Shown one piece after another: positions 48,664-61,063 of a stretch of 64,000 nt of DNA. The DNA comes from Cylicocyclus nassatus (lineage: Eukaryota; Nematoda; Chromadorea; Rhabditida; Strongylidae). A program made the translations under genes and the position numbers. Positions within the stretch are counted from its first letter, which is position 1; every line of letters begins with the position of its first letter. The notes under the pieces were generated by a model, which worked only from the letters and a program-made list of their open reading frames with translations, made no database searches and was not told the origin of the DNA. The stretch covers positions 558,001-622,000 of the forward strand of contig CATQJL010000079.1 of NCBI GenBank assembly GCA_958299035.1, in the 5' to 3' direction.

Positions 48664-49294
48664 ACGAAGGAGTGTTAAGGCTCACGAAGGAGTGTCAAGG
48701 CTCACGAAGGAGTGTCAAGGCTCACGAAGGAGCGTCAAGGCCTACGAAGGAGTGTCAAGGCTCACAAAGGAGTGTCAAGGCTCACGAAGGAGTGTCAAGG
48801 CTCACGAAGGAGTGTCAAGGCTCACGAAGGAGCGTCAAGGCCTACGAAGGAGTGTCAAGGCTCACGAAGGAGTGTCAAGGCTCACGAAGGAGTGTCAAGG
48901 CCTACGAAGGAGTGTCAAGGCTCACGAAGGAGTGTTAAGGCTCACGAAGGAGTGTCAAGGCCTACGAAGGAGTGTCAAGGCTCACGAAGGAGTGTCAAGG
49001 CTCACAAAGGAGTGTCAAGGCCTACGAAGGAGTGTCAAGGCTCACGAAGGAGTGTCAAGGCTCACAAAGGAGTGTCAAGGCCTACGAAGGAGTGTCAAGG
49101 CTCACGAAGGAGTGTCAAGGCCTACGAAGGAGTGCCAAGGCTCACGAAGGAGTGTCAAGGCTCACGAAGGAGTGTCAAGGCCTACGAAGGAGTGTCAAGG
49201 CTCACGAAGGAGTGTCAAGGCTCACGAAGGAGTGTCAAGGCTCACGAAGGAGTGTCAAGGCCTACGAACTAGAGTCAAGGCCTACGAAGGAGTG
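48664..49294 (+). repeat. 620-bp tandem duplication, second copy
   Basis: Second, abutting copy. It ends where 49,295 reads C (TGTCAAGG) and the first copy at 48,675 reads T (TGTTAAGG). Confidence 0.88.
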
Positions 49295-51143
49295 TCAAGG
49301 CTCACGAAGGAGTGTCAAGGCCTACGAAGGAGTGTCAAGGCTCATGAAGGAGTGTCAAGGCTCACGAAGGAGTGTCAAGGCCTACGAAGGAGAGTCAAGG
49401 CCTACGAAGGAGTGTCAAGGCTCAGGAAGGAGTGTCAAGGCCTACGAAGGAGTGTCAAGGCTCACGAAGGAGTGCCAAGGCCTACGAAGGAGTGTCAAGG
49501 CTCACGAAGGAGTGTCAAGGCCTACGAAGGAGTGTCAAGGCTCACGAAGGAGTGTCAAGGCCTACGAAGGAGTGTCAAGGCTCATGAAGGAGTGTTAAGG
49601 CTCACGAAGGAGTGTCAAGGCCTACGAAGGAGTGTCAAGGCCTACGAAGGAGTGTTAAGGCTCACGAAGGAGTGTCAAGGCCTACGAAGGAGTGTCAAGG
49701 CCTACGAAGGAGTGTCAAGGCTCACGAAGGAGTGTTAAGGCTCACGAAGGAGTGTCAAGGCTCACGAAGGAGTGTCAAGGCTCACGAAGGAGCGTCAAGG
49801 CCTACGAAGGAGTGTCAAGGCTCACAAAGGAGTGTCAAGGCTCACGAAGGAGTGTCAAGGCTCACGAAGGAGTGTCAAGGCTCACGAAGGAGCGTCAAGG
49901 CCTACGAAGGAGTGTCAAGGCTCACGAAGGAGTGTCAAGGCTCACGAAGGAGTGTCAAGGCCTACGAAGGAGTGTCAAGGCTCACGAAGGAGTGTTAAGG
50001 CTCACGAAGGAGTGTCAAGGCCTACGAAGGAGTGTCAAGGCTCACGAAGGAGTGTCAAGGCTCACAAAGGAGTGTCAAGGCCTACGAAGGAGTGTCAAGG
50101 CTCACGAAGGAGTGTCAAGGCTCACAAAGGAGTGTCAAGGCCTACGAAGGAGTGTCAAGGCTCACGAAGGAGTGTCAAGGCCTACGAAGGAGTGCCAAGG
50201 CTCACGAAGGAGTGTCAAGGCTCACGAAGGAGTGTCAAGGCCTACGAAGGAGTGTCAAGGCTCACGAAGGAGTGTCAAGGCTCACGAAGGAGTGTCAAGG
50301 CTCACGAAGGAGTGTCAAGGCCTACGAACTAGAGTCAAGGCCTACGAAGGAGTGTCAAGGCTCACGAAGGAGTGTCAAGGCCTACGAAGGAGTGTCAAGG
50401 CTCACGAAGGAGTGTCAAGGCCTACGAAGGAGTGTCAAGGCTCACGAAGGAGTGTCAAGGCTCACGAAGGAGTGTCAATGCTCACGAAAGAGTGTCAAGG
50501 CCTACGAAGGAGTGTCAAGGCTCACGAAGGAGTGTCAAGGCCTACGAAGGAGTGTCAAGGCTCACGAAGGAGTGTCAAGGCTCACGAAGGAGTGTCAAGG
50601 CCTACGAAGGAGAGTCAAGGCCTACGAAGGAGTGTCAAGGCTCACGAAGGAGTGTCAAGGCCTGCGAAGGAGTGTCAAGGCTCACGAAGGAGTGTCAAGG
50701 CTCACGAAGGAGTGTCAAGGCTCACGAAGGAGTGTCAAGGCTCACGAAGGAGTGTCAAGGCCTACGAAGGAGTGTCAAGGCTCATGAAGGAGTGTCAAGG
50801 CTCACGAAGGAGTGTCAAGGCCTACTAAGGAGAGTCAAGGCCTACGAAGGAGTGTCAAGGCTCACGAAGGAGTGTCAAGGCCTACGAAGGAGTGTCAAGG
50901 CTCACGAAGGAGTGCCAAGGCCTACGAAGGAGTGTCAAGGCTCACGAAGGAGTGTCAAGGCCTACGAAGGAGTGTCAAGGCTCACGAAGGAGTGCCAAGG
51001 CCTACGAAGGAGTGTCAAGGCTCATGAAGGAGTGTTAAGGCTCACGAAGGAGTGTCAAGGCCTACGAAGGAGCGTCAAGGCCTACGAAGGAGTGTCAAGG
51101 CTCACGAAGGAGTGTCAAGGCTCACGAAGGAGTGTCAAGGCCT

Positions 51144-53903
51144 ACGAAGGAGTGTCAAGGCCTACGAAGGAGTGTCAAGGCTCACGAAGGAGTGTCAAGG
51201 CTCACAAAGGAGTGTCAAGGCCTACGAAGGAGTGTCAAGGCTCACGAAGGAGTGTCAAGGCTCACAAAGGAGTGTCAAGGCCTACGAAGGAGTGTCAAGG
51301 CTCACGAAGGAGTGTCAAGGCCTACGAAGGAGTGCCAAGGCTCACGAAGGAGTGTCAAGGCCTACGAAGGAGTGTCAAGGCTCACGAAGGAGTGTCAAGG
51401 CCTACGAAGGAGTGTCAAGGCTCACGAAGGAGTGTCAAGGCTCACGAAGGAGTGTCAATGCTCACGAAAGAGTGTCAAGGCCTACGAAGGAGTGTCAAGG
51501 CTCACGAAGGAGTGTCAAGGCCTACGAAGGAGTGTCAAGGCTCACGAAGGAGTGTCAAGGCTCACGAAGGAGTGTCAAGGCCTACGAAGGAGAGTCAAGG
51601 CCTACGAAGGAGTGTCAAGGCTCACGAAGGAGTGTCAAGGCCTGCGAAGGAGTGTCAAGGCTCACGAAGGAGTGTCAAGGCTCACGAAGGAGTGTCAAGG
51701 CTCACGAAGGAGTGTCAAGGCTCACGAAGGAGTGTCAAGGCCTACGAAGGAGTGTCAAGGCTCATGAAGGAGTGTCAAGGCTCACGAAGGAGTGTCAAGG
51801 CCTACGAAGGAGAGTCAAGGCCTACGAAGGAGTGTCAAGGCTCACGAAGGAGTGTCAAGGCCTACGAAGGAGTGTCAAGGCTCACGAAGGAGTGCCAAGG
51901 CCTACGAAGGAGTGTCAAGGCTCACGAAGGAGTGTCAAGGCCTACGAAGGAGTGTCAAGGCTCACGAAAGAGTGCCAAGGCCTACGAAGGAGTGTCAAGG
52001 CTCATGAAGGAGTGTTAAGGCTCACGAAGGAGTGTCAAGGCCTACGAAGGAGCGTCAAGGCCTACGAAGGAGTGTCAAGGCTCACGAAGGAGTGTCAAGG
52101 CTCACGAAGGAGTGTCAAGGCCTACGAAGGAGTGTCAAGGCTCACGAAGGAGTGTTAAGGCTCACGAAGGAGTGTCAAGGCCTACGAAGGAGTGTCAAGG
52201 CTCACGAAGGAGTGTCAAGGCTCACAAAGGAGTGTCAAGGCCTACGAAGGAGTGTCAAGGCTCACGAAGGAGTGTCAAGGCTCACAAAGGAGTGTCAAGG
52301 CCTACGAAGGAGTGTCAAGGCTCACGAAGGAGTGTCAAGGCCTACGAAGGAGTGCCAAGGCTCACGAAGGAGTGTCAAGGCTCACGAAGGAGTGTCAAGG
52401 CCTACGAAGGAGTGTCAAGGCTCACGAAGGAGTGTCAAGGCTCACGAAGGAGTGTCAAGGCTCACGAAGGAGTGTCAAGGCCTACGAACTAGAGTCAAGG
52501 CCTACGAAGGAGTGTCAAGGCTCACGAAGGAGTGTCAAGGCTCACGAAGGAGCGTCAAGGCCTACGAAGGAGTGTCAAGGCTCACGAAGGAGTGTCAAGG
52601 CTCACGAAGGAGTGTCAAGGCCTACGAAGGAGTGTCAAGGCTCACGAAGGAGTGTTAAGGCTCACGAAGGAGTGTCAAGGCCTACGAAGGAGTGTCAAGG
52701 CTCACGAAGGAGTGTCAAGGCTCACAAAGGAGTGTCAAGGCCTACGAAGGAGTGTCAAGGCTCACGAAGGAGTGTCAAGGCTCACAAAGGAGTGTCAAGG
52801 CCTACGAAGGAGTGTCAAGGCTCACGAAGGAGTGTCAAGGCCTACGAAGGAGTGCCAAGGCTCACGAAGGAGTGTCAAGGCTCACGAAGGAGTGTCAAGG
52901 CCTACGAAGGAGTGTCAAGGCTCACGAAGGAGTGTCAAGGCTCACGAAGGAGTGTCAAGGCTCACGAAGGAGTGTCAAGGCCTACGAACTAGAGTCAAGG
53001 CCTACGAAGGAGTGTCAAAGCTCACGAAGGAGTGTCAAGGCCTACGAAGGAGTGTCAAGGCTCACGAAGGAGTGTCAAGGCCTACGAAGGAGTGTCAAGG
53101 CTCACGAAGGAGTGTCAAGGCTCACGAAGGAGTGTCAATGCTCACGAAAGAGTGTCAAGGCCTACGAAGGAGTGTCAAGGCTCACGAAGGAGTGTCAAGG
53201 CCTACGAAGGAGTGTCAAGGCTCACGAAGGAGTGTCAAGGCTCACGAAGGAGTGTCAAGGCCTACGAAGGAGAGTCAAGGCCTACGAAGGAGTGTCAAGG
53301 CTCACGAAGGAGTGTCAAGGCCTGCGAAGGAGTGTCAAGGCTCACGAAGGAGTGTCAAGGCTCACGAAGGAGTGTCAAGGCTCACGAAGGAGTGTCAAGG
53401 CTCACGAAGGAGTGTCAAGGCTCACGAAGGAGTGTCAAGGCTCACGAAGGAGTGTCAAGGCTCACGAAGGAGTGTCAAGGCCTACGAAGGAGTGTCAAGG
53501 CTCATGAAGGAGTGTCAAGGCTCACGAAGGAGTGTCAAGGCCTACGAAGGAGAGTCAAGGCCTACGAAGGAGTGTCAAGGCTCACGAAGGAGTGTCAAGG
53601 CCTACGAAGGAGTGTCAAGGCTCACGAAGGAGTGCCAAGGCCTACGAAGGAGTGTCAAGGCTCACGAAGGAGTGTCAAGGCCTACGAAGGAGTGTCAAGG
53701 CTCACGAAGGAGTGCCAAGGCCTACGAAGGAGTGTCAAGGCTCATGAAGGAGTGTTAAGGCTCACGAAGGAGTGTCAAGGCCTACGAAGGAGCGTCAAGG
53801 CCTACGAAGGAGTGTCAAGGCTCACGAAGGAGTGTCAAGGCTCACGAAGGAGTGTCAAGGCCTACGAAGGAGTGTCAAGGCTCACGAAGGAGTGTTAAGG
53901 CTC
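51144..53903 (+). repeat. 2,760-bp higher-order unit, copy A
   Basis: Matches copy B at an offset of 2,760 bp until about 53.4 kb, then at 2,700 bp, because copy A holds three extra monomers (60 bp) in a run of GGCT|CACG junctions. One point difference was noticed: 53,019 is A (CAAAG) where copy B at 55,779 is G. Confidence 0.82.
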
Positions 53904-56603
53904 ACGAAGGAGTGTCAAGGCCTACGAAGGAGTGTCAAGGCTCACGAAGGAGTGTCAAGGCTCACAAAGGAGTGTCAAGGCCTACGAAGGAGTGTCAAGG
54001 CTCACGAAGGAGTGTCAAGGCTCACAAAGGAGTGTCAAGGCCTACGAAGGAGTGTCAAGGCTCACGAAGGAGTGTCAAGGCCTACGAAGGAGTGCCAAGG
54101 CTCACGAAGGAGTGTCAAGGCCTACGAAGGAGTGTCAAGGCTCACGAAGGAGTGTCAAGGCCTACGAAGGAGTGTCAAGGCTCACGAAGGAGTGTCAAGG
54201 CTCACGAAGGAGTGTCAATGCTCACGAAAGAGTGTCAAGGCCTACGAAGGAGTGTCAAGGCTCACGAAGGAGTGTCAAGGCCTACGAAGGAGTGTCAAGG
54301 CTCACGAAGGAGTGTCAAGGCTCACGAAGGAGTGTCAAGGCCTACGAAGGAGAGTCAAGGCCTACGAAGGAGTGTCAAGGCTCACGAAGGAGTGTCAAGG
54401 CCTGCGAAGGAGTGTCAAGGCTCACGAAGGAGTGTCAAGGCTCACGAAGGAGTGTCAAGGCTCACGAAGGAGTGTCAAGGCTCACGAAGGAGTGTCAAGG
54501 CCTACGAAGGAGTGTCAAGGCTCATGAAGGAGTGTCAAGGCTCACGAAGGAGTGTCAAGGCCTACGAAGGAGAGTCAAGGCCTACGAAGGAGTGTCAAGG
54601 CTCACGAAGGAGTGTCAAGGCCTACGAAGGAGTGTCAAGGCTCACGAAGGAGTGCCAAGGCCTACGAAGGAGTGTCAAGGCTCACGAAGGAGTGTCAAGG
54701 CCTACGAAGGAGTGTCAAGGCTCACGAAGGAGTGCCAAGGCCTACGAAGGAGTGTCAAGGCTCATGAAGGAGTGTTAAGGCTCACGAAGGAGTGTCAAGG
54801 CCTACGAAGGAGCGTCAAGGCCTACGAAGGAGTGTCAAGGCTCACGAAGGAGTGTCAAGGCTCACGAAGGAGTGTCAAGGCCTACGAAGGAGTGTCAAGG
54901 CTCACGAAGGAGTGTTAAGGCTCACGAAGGAGTGTCAAGGCCTACGAAGGAGTGTCAAGGCTCACGAAGGAGTGTCAAGGCTCACAAAGGAGTGTCAAGG
55001 CCTACGAAGGAGTGTCAAGGCTCACGAAGGAGTGTCAAGGCTCACAAAGGAGTGTCAAGGCCTACGAAGGAGTGTCAAGGCTCACGAAGGAGTGTCAAGG
55101 CCTACGAAGGAGTGCCAAGGCTCACGAAGGAGTGTCAAGGCTCACGAAGGAGTGTCAAGGCCTACGAAGGAGTGTCAAGGCTCACGAAGGAGTGTCAAGG
55201 CTCACGAAGGAGTGTCAAGGCTCACGAAGGAGTGTCAAGGCCTACGAACTAGAGTCAAGGCCTACGAAGGAGTGTCAAGGCTCACGAAGGAGTGTCAAGG
55301 CTCACGAAGGAGCGTCAAGGCCTACGAAGGAGTGTCAAGGCTCACGAAGGAGTGTCAAGGCTCACGAAGGAGTGTCAAGGCCTACGAAGGAGTGTCAAGG
55401 CTCACGAAGGAGTGTTAAGGCTCACGAAGGAGTGTCAAGGCCTACGAAGGAGTGTCAAGGCTCACGAAGGAGTGTCAAGGCTCACAAAGGAGTGTCAAGG
55501 CCTACGAAGGAGTGTCAAGGCTCACGAAGGAGTGTCAAGGCTCACAAAGGAGTGTCAAGGCCTACGAAGGAGTGTCAAGGCTCACGAAGGAGTGTCAAGG
55601 CCTACGAAGGAGTGCCAAGGCTCACGAAGGAGTGTCAAGGCTCACGAAGGAGTGTCAAGGCCTACGAAGGAGTGTCAAGGCTCACGAAGGAGTGTCAAGG
55701 CTCACGAAGGAGTGTCAAGGCTCACGAAGGAGTGTCAAGGCCTACGAACTAGAGTCAAGGCCTACGAAGGAGTGTCAAGGCTCACGAAGGAGTGTCAAGG
55801 CCTACGAAGGAGTGTCAAGGCTCACGAAGGAGTGTCAAGGCCTACGAAGGAGTGTCAAGGCTCACGAAGGAGTGTCAAGGCTCACGAAGGAGTGTCAATG
55901 CTCACGAAAGAGTGTCAAGGCCTACGAAGGAGTGTCAAGGCTCACGAAGGAGTGTCAAGGCCTACGAAGGAGTGTCAAGGCTCACGAAGGAGTGTCAAGG
56001 CTCACGAAGGAGTGTCAAGGCCTACGAAGGAGAGTCAAGGCCTACGAAGGAGTGTCAAGGCTCACGAAGGAGTGTCAAGGCCTGCGAAGGAGTGTCAAGG
56101 CTCACGAAGGAGTGTCAAGGCTCACGAAGGAGTGTCAAGGCTCACGAAGGAGTGTCAAGGCTCACGAAGGAGTGTCAAGGCCTACGAAGGAGTGTCAAGG
56201 CTCATGAAGGAGTGTCAAGGCTCACGAAGGAGTGTCAAGGCCTACGAAGGAGAGTCAAGGCCTACGAAGGAGTGTCAAGGCTCACGAAGGAGTGTCAAGG
56301 CCTACGAAGGAGTGTCAAGGCTCACGAAGGAGTGCCAAGGCCTACGAAGGAGTGTCAAGGCTCACGAAGGAGTGTCAAGGCCTACGAAGGAGTGTCAAGG
56401 CTCACGAAGGAGTGCCAAGGCCTACGAAGGAGTGTCAAGGCTCATGAAGGAGTGTTAAGGCTCACGAAGGAGTGTCAAGGCCTACGAAGGAGCGTCAAGG
56501 CCTACGAAGGAGTGTCAAGGCTCACGAAGGAGTGTCAAGGCTCACGAAGGAGTGTCAAGGCCTACGAAGGAGTGTCAAGGCTCACGAAGGAGTGTTAAGG
56601 CTC
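53904..56603 (+). repeat. 2,700-bp higher-order unit, copy B
   Basis: Matches copy A as described and matches the start of copy C at an offset of 2,700 bp. The B/C match begins earlier, near 53.46 kb, and runs to 55,301, where the junction order diverges. Confidence 0.82.
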
Positions 56604-58001
56604 ACGAAGGAGTGTCAAGGCCTACGAAGGAGTGTCAAGGCTCACGAAGGAGTGTCAAGGCTCACAAAGGAGTGTCAAGGCCTACGAAGGAGTGTCAAGG
56701 CTCACGAAGGAGTGTCAAGGCTCACAAAGGAGTGTCAAGGCCTACGAAGGAGTGTCAAGGCTCACGAAGGAGTGTCAAGGCCTACGAAGGAGTGCCAAGG
56801 CTCACGAAGGAGTGTCAAGGCCTACGAAGGAGTGTCAAGGCTCACGAAGGAGTGTCAAGGCCTACGAAGGAGTGTCAAGGCTCACGAAGGAGTGTCAAGG
56901 CTCACGAAGGAGTGTCAATGCTCACGAAAGAGTGTCAAGGCCTACGAAGGAGTGTCAAGGCTCACGAAGGAGTGTCAAGGCCTACGAAGGAGTGTCAAGG
57001 CTCACGAAGGAGTGTCAAGGCTCACGAAGGAGTGTCAAGGCCTACGAAGGAGAGTCAAGGCCTACGAAGGAGTGTCAAGGCTCACGAAGGAGTGTCAAGG
57101 CCTGCGAAGGAGTGTCAAGGCTCACGAAGGAGTGTCAAGGCTCACGAAGGAGTGTCAAGGCTCACGAAGGAGTGTCAAGGCTCACGAAGGAGTGTCAAGG
57201 CCTACGAAGGAGTGTCAAGGCTCATGAAGGAGTGTCAAGGCTCACGAAGGAGTGTCAAGGCCTACGAAGGAGAGTCAAGGCCTACGAAGGAGTGTCAAGG
57301 CTCACGAAGGAGTGTCAAGGCCTACGAAGGAGTGTCAAGGCTCACGAAGGAGTGCCAAGGCCTACGAAGGAGTGTCAAGGCTCACGAAGGAGTGTCAAGG
57401 CCTACGAAGGAGTGTCAAGGCTCACGAAGGAGTGCCAAGGCCTACGAAGGAGTGTCAAGGCTCATGAAGGAGTGTTAAGGCTCACGAAGGAGTGTCAAGG
57501 CCTACGAAGGAGCGTCAAGGCCTACGAAGGAGTGTCAAGGCTCACGAAGGAGTGTCAAGGCTCACGAAGGAGTGTCAAGGCCTACGAAGGAGTGTCAAGG
57601 CTCACGAAGGAGTGTTAAGGCTCACGAAGGAGTGTCAAGGCCTACGAAGGAGTGTCAAGGCTCACGAAGGAGTGTCAAGGCTCACAAAGGAGTGTCAAGG
57701 CCTACGAAGGAGTGTCAAGGCTCACGAAGGAGTGTCAAGGCTCACAAAGGAGTGTCAAGGCCTACGAAGGAGTGTCAAGGCTCACGAAGGAGTGTCAAGG
57801 CCTACGAAGGAGTGCCAAGGCTCACGAAGGAGTGTCAAGGCTCACGAAGGAGTGTCAAGGCCTACGAAGGAGTGTCAAGGCTCACGAAGGAGTGTCAAGG
57901 CTCACGAAGGAGTGTCAAGGCTCACGAAGGAGTGTCAAGGCCTACGAACTAGAGTCAAGGCCTACGAAGGAGTGTCAAGGCTCACGAAGGAGTGTCAAGG
58001 C
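56604..58001 (+). repeat. 2,700-bp higher-order unit, truncated copy C
   Basis: Follows copy B for about 1.4 kb and then departs at 58,002 (GGCC|TACG against GGCT|CACG at 55,302). It is the third, partial member of the tandem series. Confidence 0.8.
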
Positions 58002-59712
58002 CTACGAAGGAGTGTCAAGGCTCACGAAGGAGTGTCAAGGCCTACGAAGGAGAGTCAAGGCCTACGAAGGAGTGTCAAGGCTCACGAAGGAGTGTCAAGG
58101 CCTACGAAGGAGTGTCAAGGCTCACGAAGGAGTGCCAAGGCCTACGAAGGAGTGTCAAGGCTCACGAAGGAGTGTCAAGGCCTACGAAGGAGTGTCAAGG
58201 CTCACGAAGGAGTGCCAAGGCCTACGAAGGAGTGTCAAGGCTCATGAAGGAGTGTTAAGGCTCACGAAGGAGTGTCAAGGCCTACGAAGGAGCGTCAAGG
58301 CCTACGAAGGAGTGTCAAGGCTCACGAAGGAGTGTCAAGGCTCACGAAGGAGTGTCAAGGCCTACGAAGGAGTGTCAAGGCTCACGAAGGAGTGTTAAGG
58401 CTCACGAAGGAGTGTCAAGGCCTACGAAGGAGTGTCAAGGCTCACGAAGGAGTGTCAAGGCTCACAAAGGAGTGTCAAGGCCTACGAAGGAGTGTCAAGG
58501 CTCACGAAGGAGTGTCAAGGCTCACAAAGGAGTGTCAAGGCCTACGAAGGAGTGTCAAGGCTCACGAAGGAGTGTCAAGGCCTACGAAGGAGTGCCAAGG
58601 CTCACGAAGGAGTGTCAAGGCTCACGAAGGAGTGTCAAGGCCTACGAAGGAGTGTCAAGGCTCACGAAGGAGTGTCAAGGCTCACGAAGGAGTGTCAAGG
58701 CTCACGAAGGAGTGTCAAGGCCTACGAACTAGAGTCAAGGCCTACGAAGGAGTGTCAAGGCTCACGAAGGAGTGTCAAGGCCTACGAAGGAGTGTCAAGG
58801 CTCACGAAGGAGTGTCAAGGCCTACGAAGGAGTGTCAAGGCTCACGAAGGAGTGTCAAGGCCTGCGAAGGAGTGTCAAGGCTCACGAAGGAGTGTCAAGG
58901 CTCACGAAGGAGTGTCAAGGCTCACGAAGGAGTGTCAAGGCTCACGAAGGAGTGTCAAGGCCTACGAAGGAGTGTCAAGGCTCATGAAGGAGTGTCAAGG
59001 CTCACGAAGGAGTGTCAAGGCCTACGAAGGAGAGTCAAGGCCTACGAAGGAGTGTCAAGGCTCACGAAGGAGTGTCAAGGCCTACGAAGGAGTGTCAAGG
59101 CTCACGAAGGAGTGCCAAGGCCTACGAAGGAGTGTCAAGGCTCACGAAGGAGTGTCAAGGCCTACGAAGGAGTGTCAAGGCTCACGAAGGAGTGCCAAGG
59201 CCTACGAAGGAGTGTCAAGGCTCATGAAGGAGTGTTAAGGCTCACGAAGGAGTGTCAAGGCCTACGAAGGAGCGTCAAGGCCTACGAAGGAGTGTCAAGG
59301 CTCACGAAGGAGTGTCAAGGCTCACGAAGGAGTGTCAAGGCCTACGAAGGAGTGTCAAGGCTCACGAAGGAGTGTTAAGGCTCACGAAGGAGTGTCAAGG
59401 CCTACGAAGGAGTGTCAAGGCTCACGAAGGAGTGTCAAGGCTCACAAAGGAGTGTCAAGGCCTACGAAGGAGTGTCAAGGCTCACGAAGGAGTGTCAAGG
59501 CTCACAAAGGAGTGTCAAGGCCTACGAAGGAGTGTCAAGGCTCACGAAGGAGTGTCAAGGCCTACGAAGGAGTGCCAAGGCTCACGAAGGAGTGTCAAGG
59601 CTCACGAAGGAGTGTCAAGGCCTACGAAGGAGTGTCAAGGCTCACGAAGGAGTGTCAAGGCTCACGAAGGAGTGTCAAGGCTCACGAAGGAGTGTCAAGG
59701 CCTACGAACTAG
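57492..59712 (+). repeat. Three copies of a ~460-bp block ending in GAACTAG
   Basis: The blocks at about 57,492-57,952, 58,272-58,732 and 59,252-59,712 share the same order of variants: GGAGCGTC, TGTTAAGG, two CACAAAGG monomers, GTGCCAAGGCTC and terminal GAACTAG. They are spaced 780 and 980 bp apart by variable numbers of ordinary monomers. The block overlaps the end of copy C of the 2.7-kb series, so it is the same lineage re-amplified with a shorter period. Confidence 0.8.
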
Positions 59713-61063
59713 AGTCAAGGCCTACGAAGGAGTGTCAAGGCTCACGAAGGAGTGTCAAGGCCTACGAAGGAGTGTCAAGGCTCACGAAGGAGTGTCAAGG
59801 CCTACGAAGGAGTGTCAAGGCTCACGAAGGAGTGTCAAGGCTCACGAAGGAGTGTCAATGCTCACGAAAGAGTGTCAAGGCCTACGAAGGAGTGTCAAGG
59901 CTCACGAAGGAGTGTCAAGGCCTACGAAGGAGTGTCAAGGCTCACGAAGGAGTGTCAAGGCTCACGAAGGAGTGTCAAGGCCTACGAAGGAGAGTCAAGG
60001 CCTACGAAGGAGTGTCAAGGCTCACGAAGGAGTGTCAAGGCCTACGAAGGAGTGTCAAGGCTCACGAAGGAGTGTCAAGGCTCACGAAGGAGTGTCAAGG
60101 CTCACGAAGGAGTGTCAAGGCTCACGAAGGAGTGTCAAGGCCTACGAAGGAGTGTCAAGGCTCATGAAGGAGTGTCAAGGCTCACGAAGGAGTGTCAAGG
60201 CCTACGAAGGAGAGTCAAGGCCTACGAAGGAGTGTCAAGGCTCACGAAGGAGTGTCAAGGCCTACGAAGGAGTGTCAAGGCTCACGAAGGAGTGCCAAGG
60301 CCTACGAAGGAGTGTCAAGGCTCACGAAGGAGTGTCAAGGCCTACGAAGGAGTGTCAAGGCTCACGAAGGAGTGCCAAGGCCTACGAAGGAGTGTCAAGG
60401 CTCATGAAGGAGTGTTAAGGCTCACGAAGGAGTGTCAAGGCCTACGAAGGAGTGTCAAGGCCTACGAAGGAGTGTTAAGGCTCACGAAGGAGTGTCAAGG
60501 CCTACGAAGGAGTGTCAAGGCCTACGAAGGAGTGTCAAGGCTCACGAAGGAGTGTTAAGGCTCACGAAGGAGTGTCAAGGCCTACGAAGGAGTGTCAAGG
60601 CTCACGAAGGAGTGTCAAGGCTCACAAAGGAGTGTCAAGGCCTACGAAGGAGTGTCAAGGCTCACGAAGGAGTGTCAAGGCCTACGAAGGAGTGTCAAGG
60701 CTCACGAAGGAGTGTCAAGGCTCACGAAGGAGTGTCAAGGCTCACGAAGGAGTGTCAAGGCCTACGAACTAGAGTCAAGGCCTACGAAGGAGTGTCAAGG
60801 CTCACGAAGGAGTGTCAAGGCTCACAAAGGAGTGTCAAGGCCTACGAAGGAGTGTCAAGGCTCACGAAGGAGTGTCAAGGCCTACGAAGGAGTGTCAAGG
60901 CTCACGAAGGAGTGTCAAGGCTCACGAAGGAGTGTCAAGGCTCACGAAGGAGTGTCAAGGCTCACGAAGGAGTGTCAAGGCCTACGAAGGAGTGTCAAGG
61001 CTCACGAAGGAGTGTCAAGGCTCACGAAGGAGTGTCAAGGCCTACGAAGGAGAGTCAAGGCCT
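59584..61063 (+). repeat. 1,480-bp tandem duplication, first copy
   Basis: Positions 59,584-61,181 match 61,064-62,661 at an offset of 1,480 bp (74 monomers). Shared landmarks are the CAATGCTC monomer (59,857/61,337), CTCATGAAGG/TGTTAAGG pairs and GAACTAGAG (59,705/61,185 and 60,765/62,245). Confidence 0.86.
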
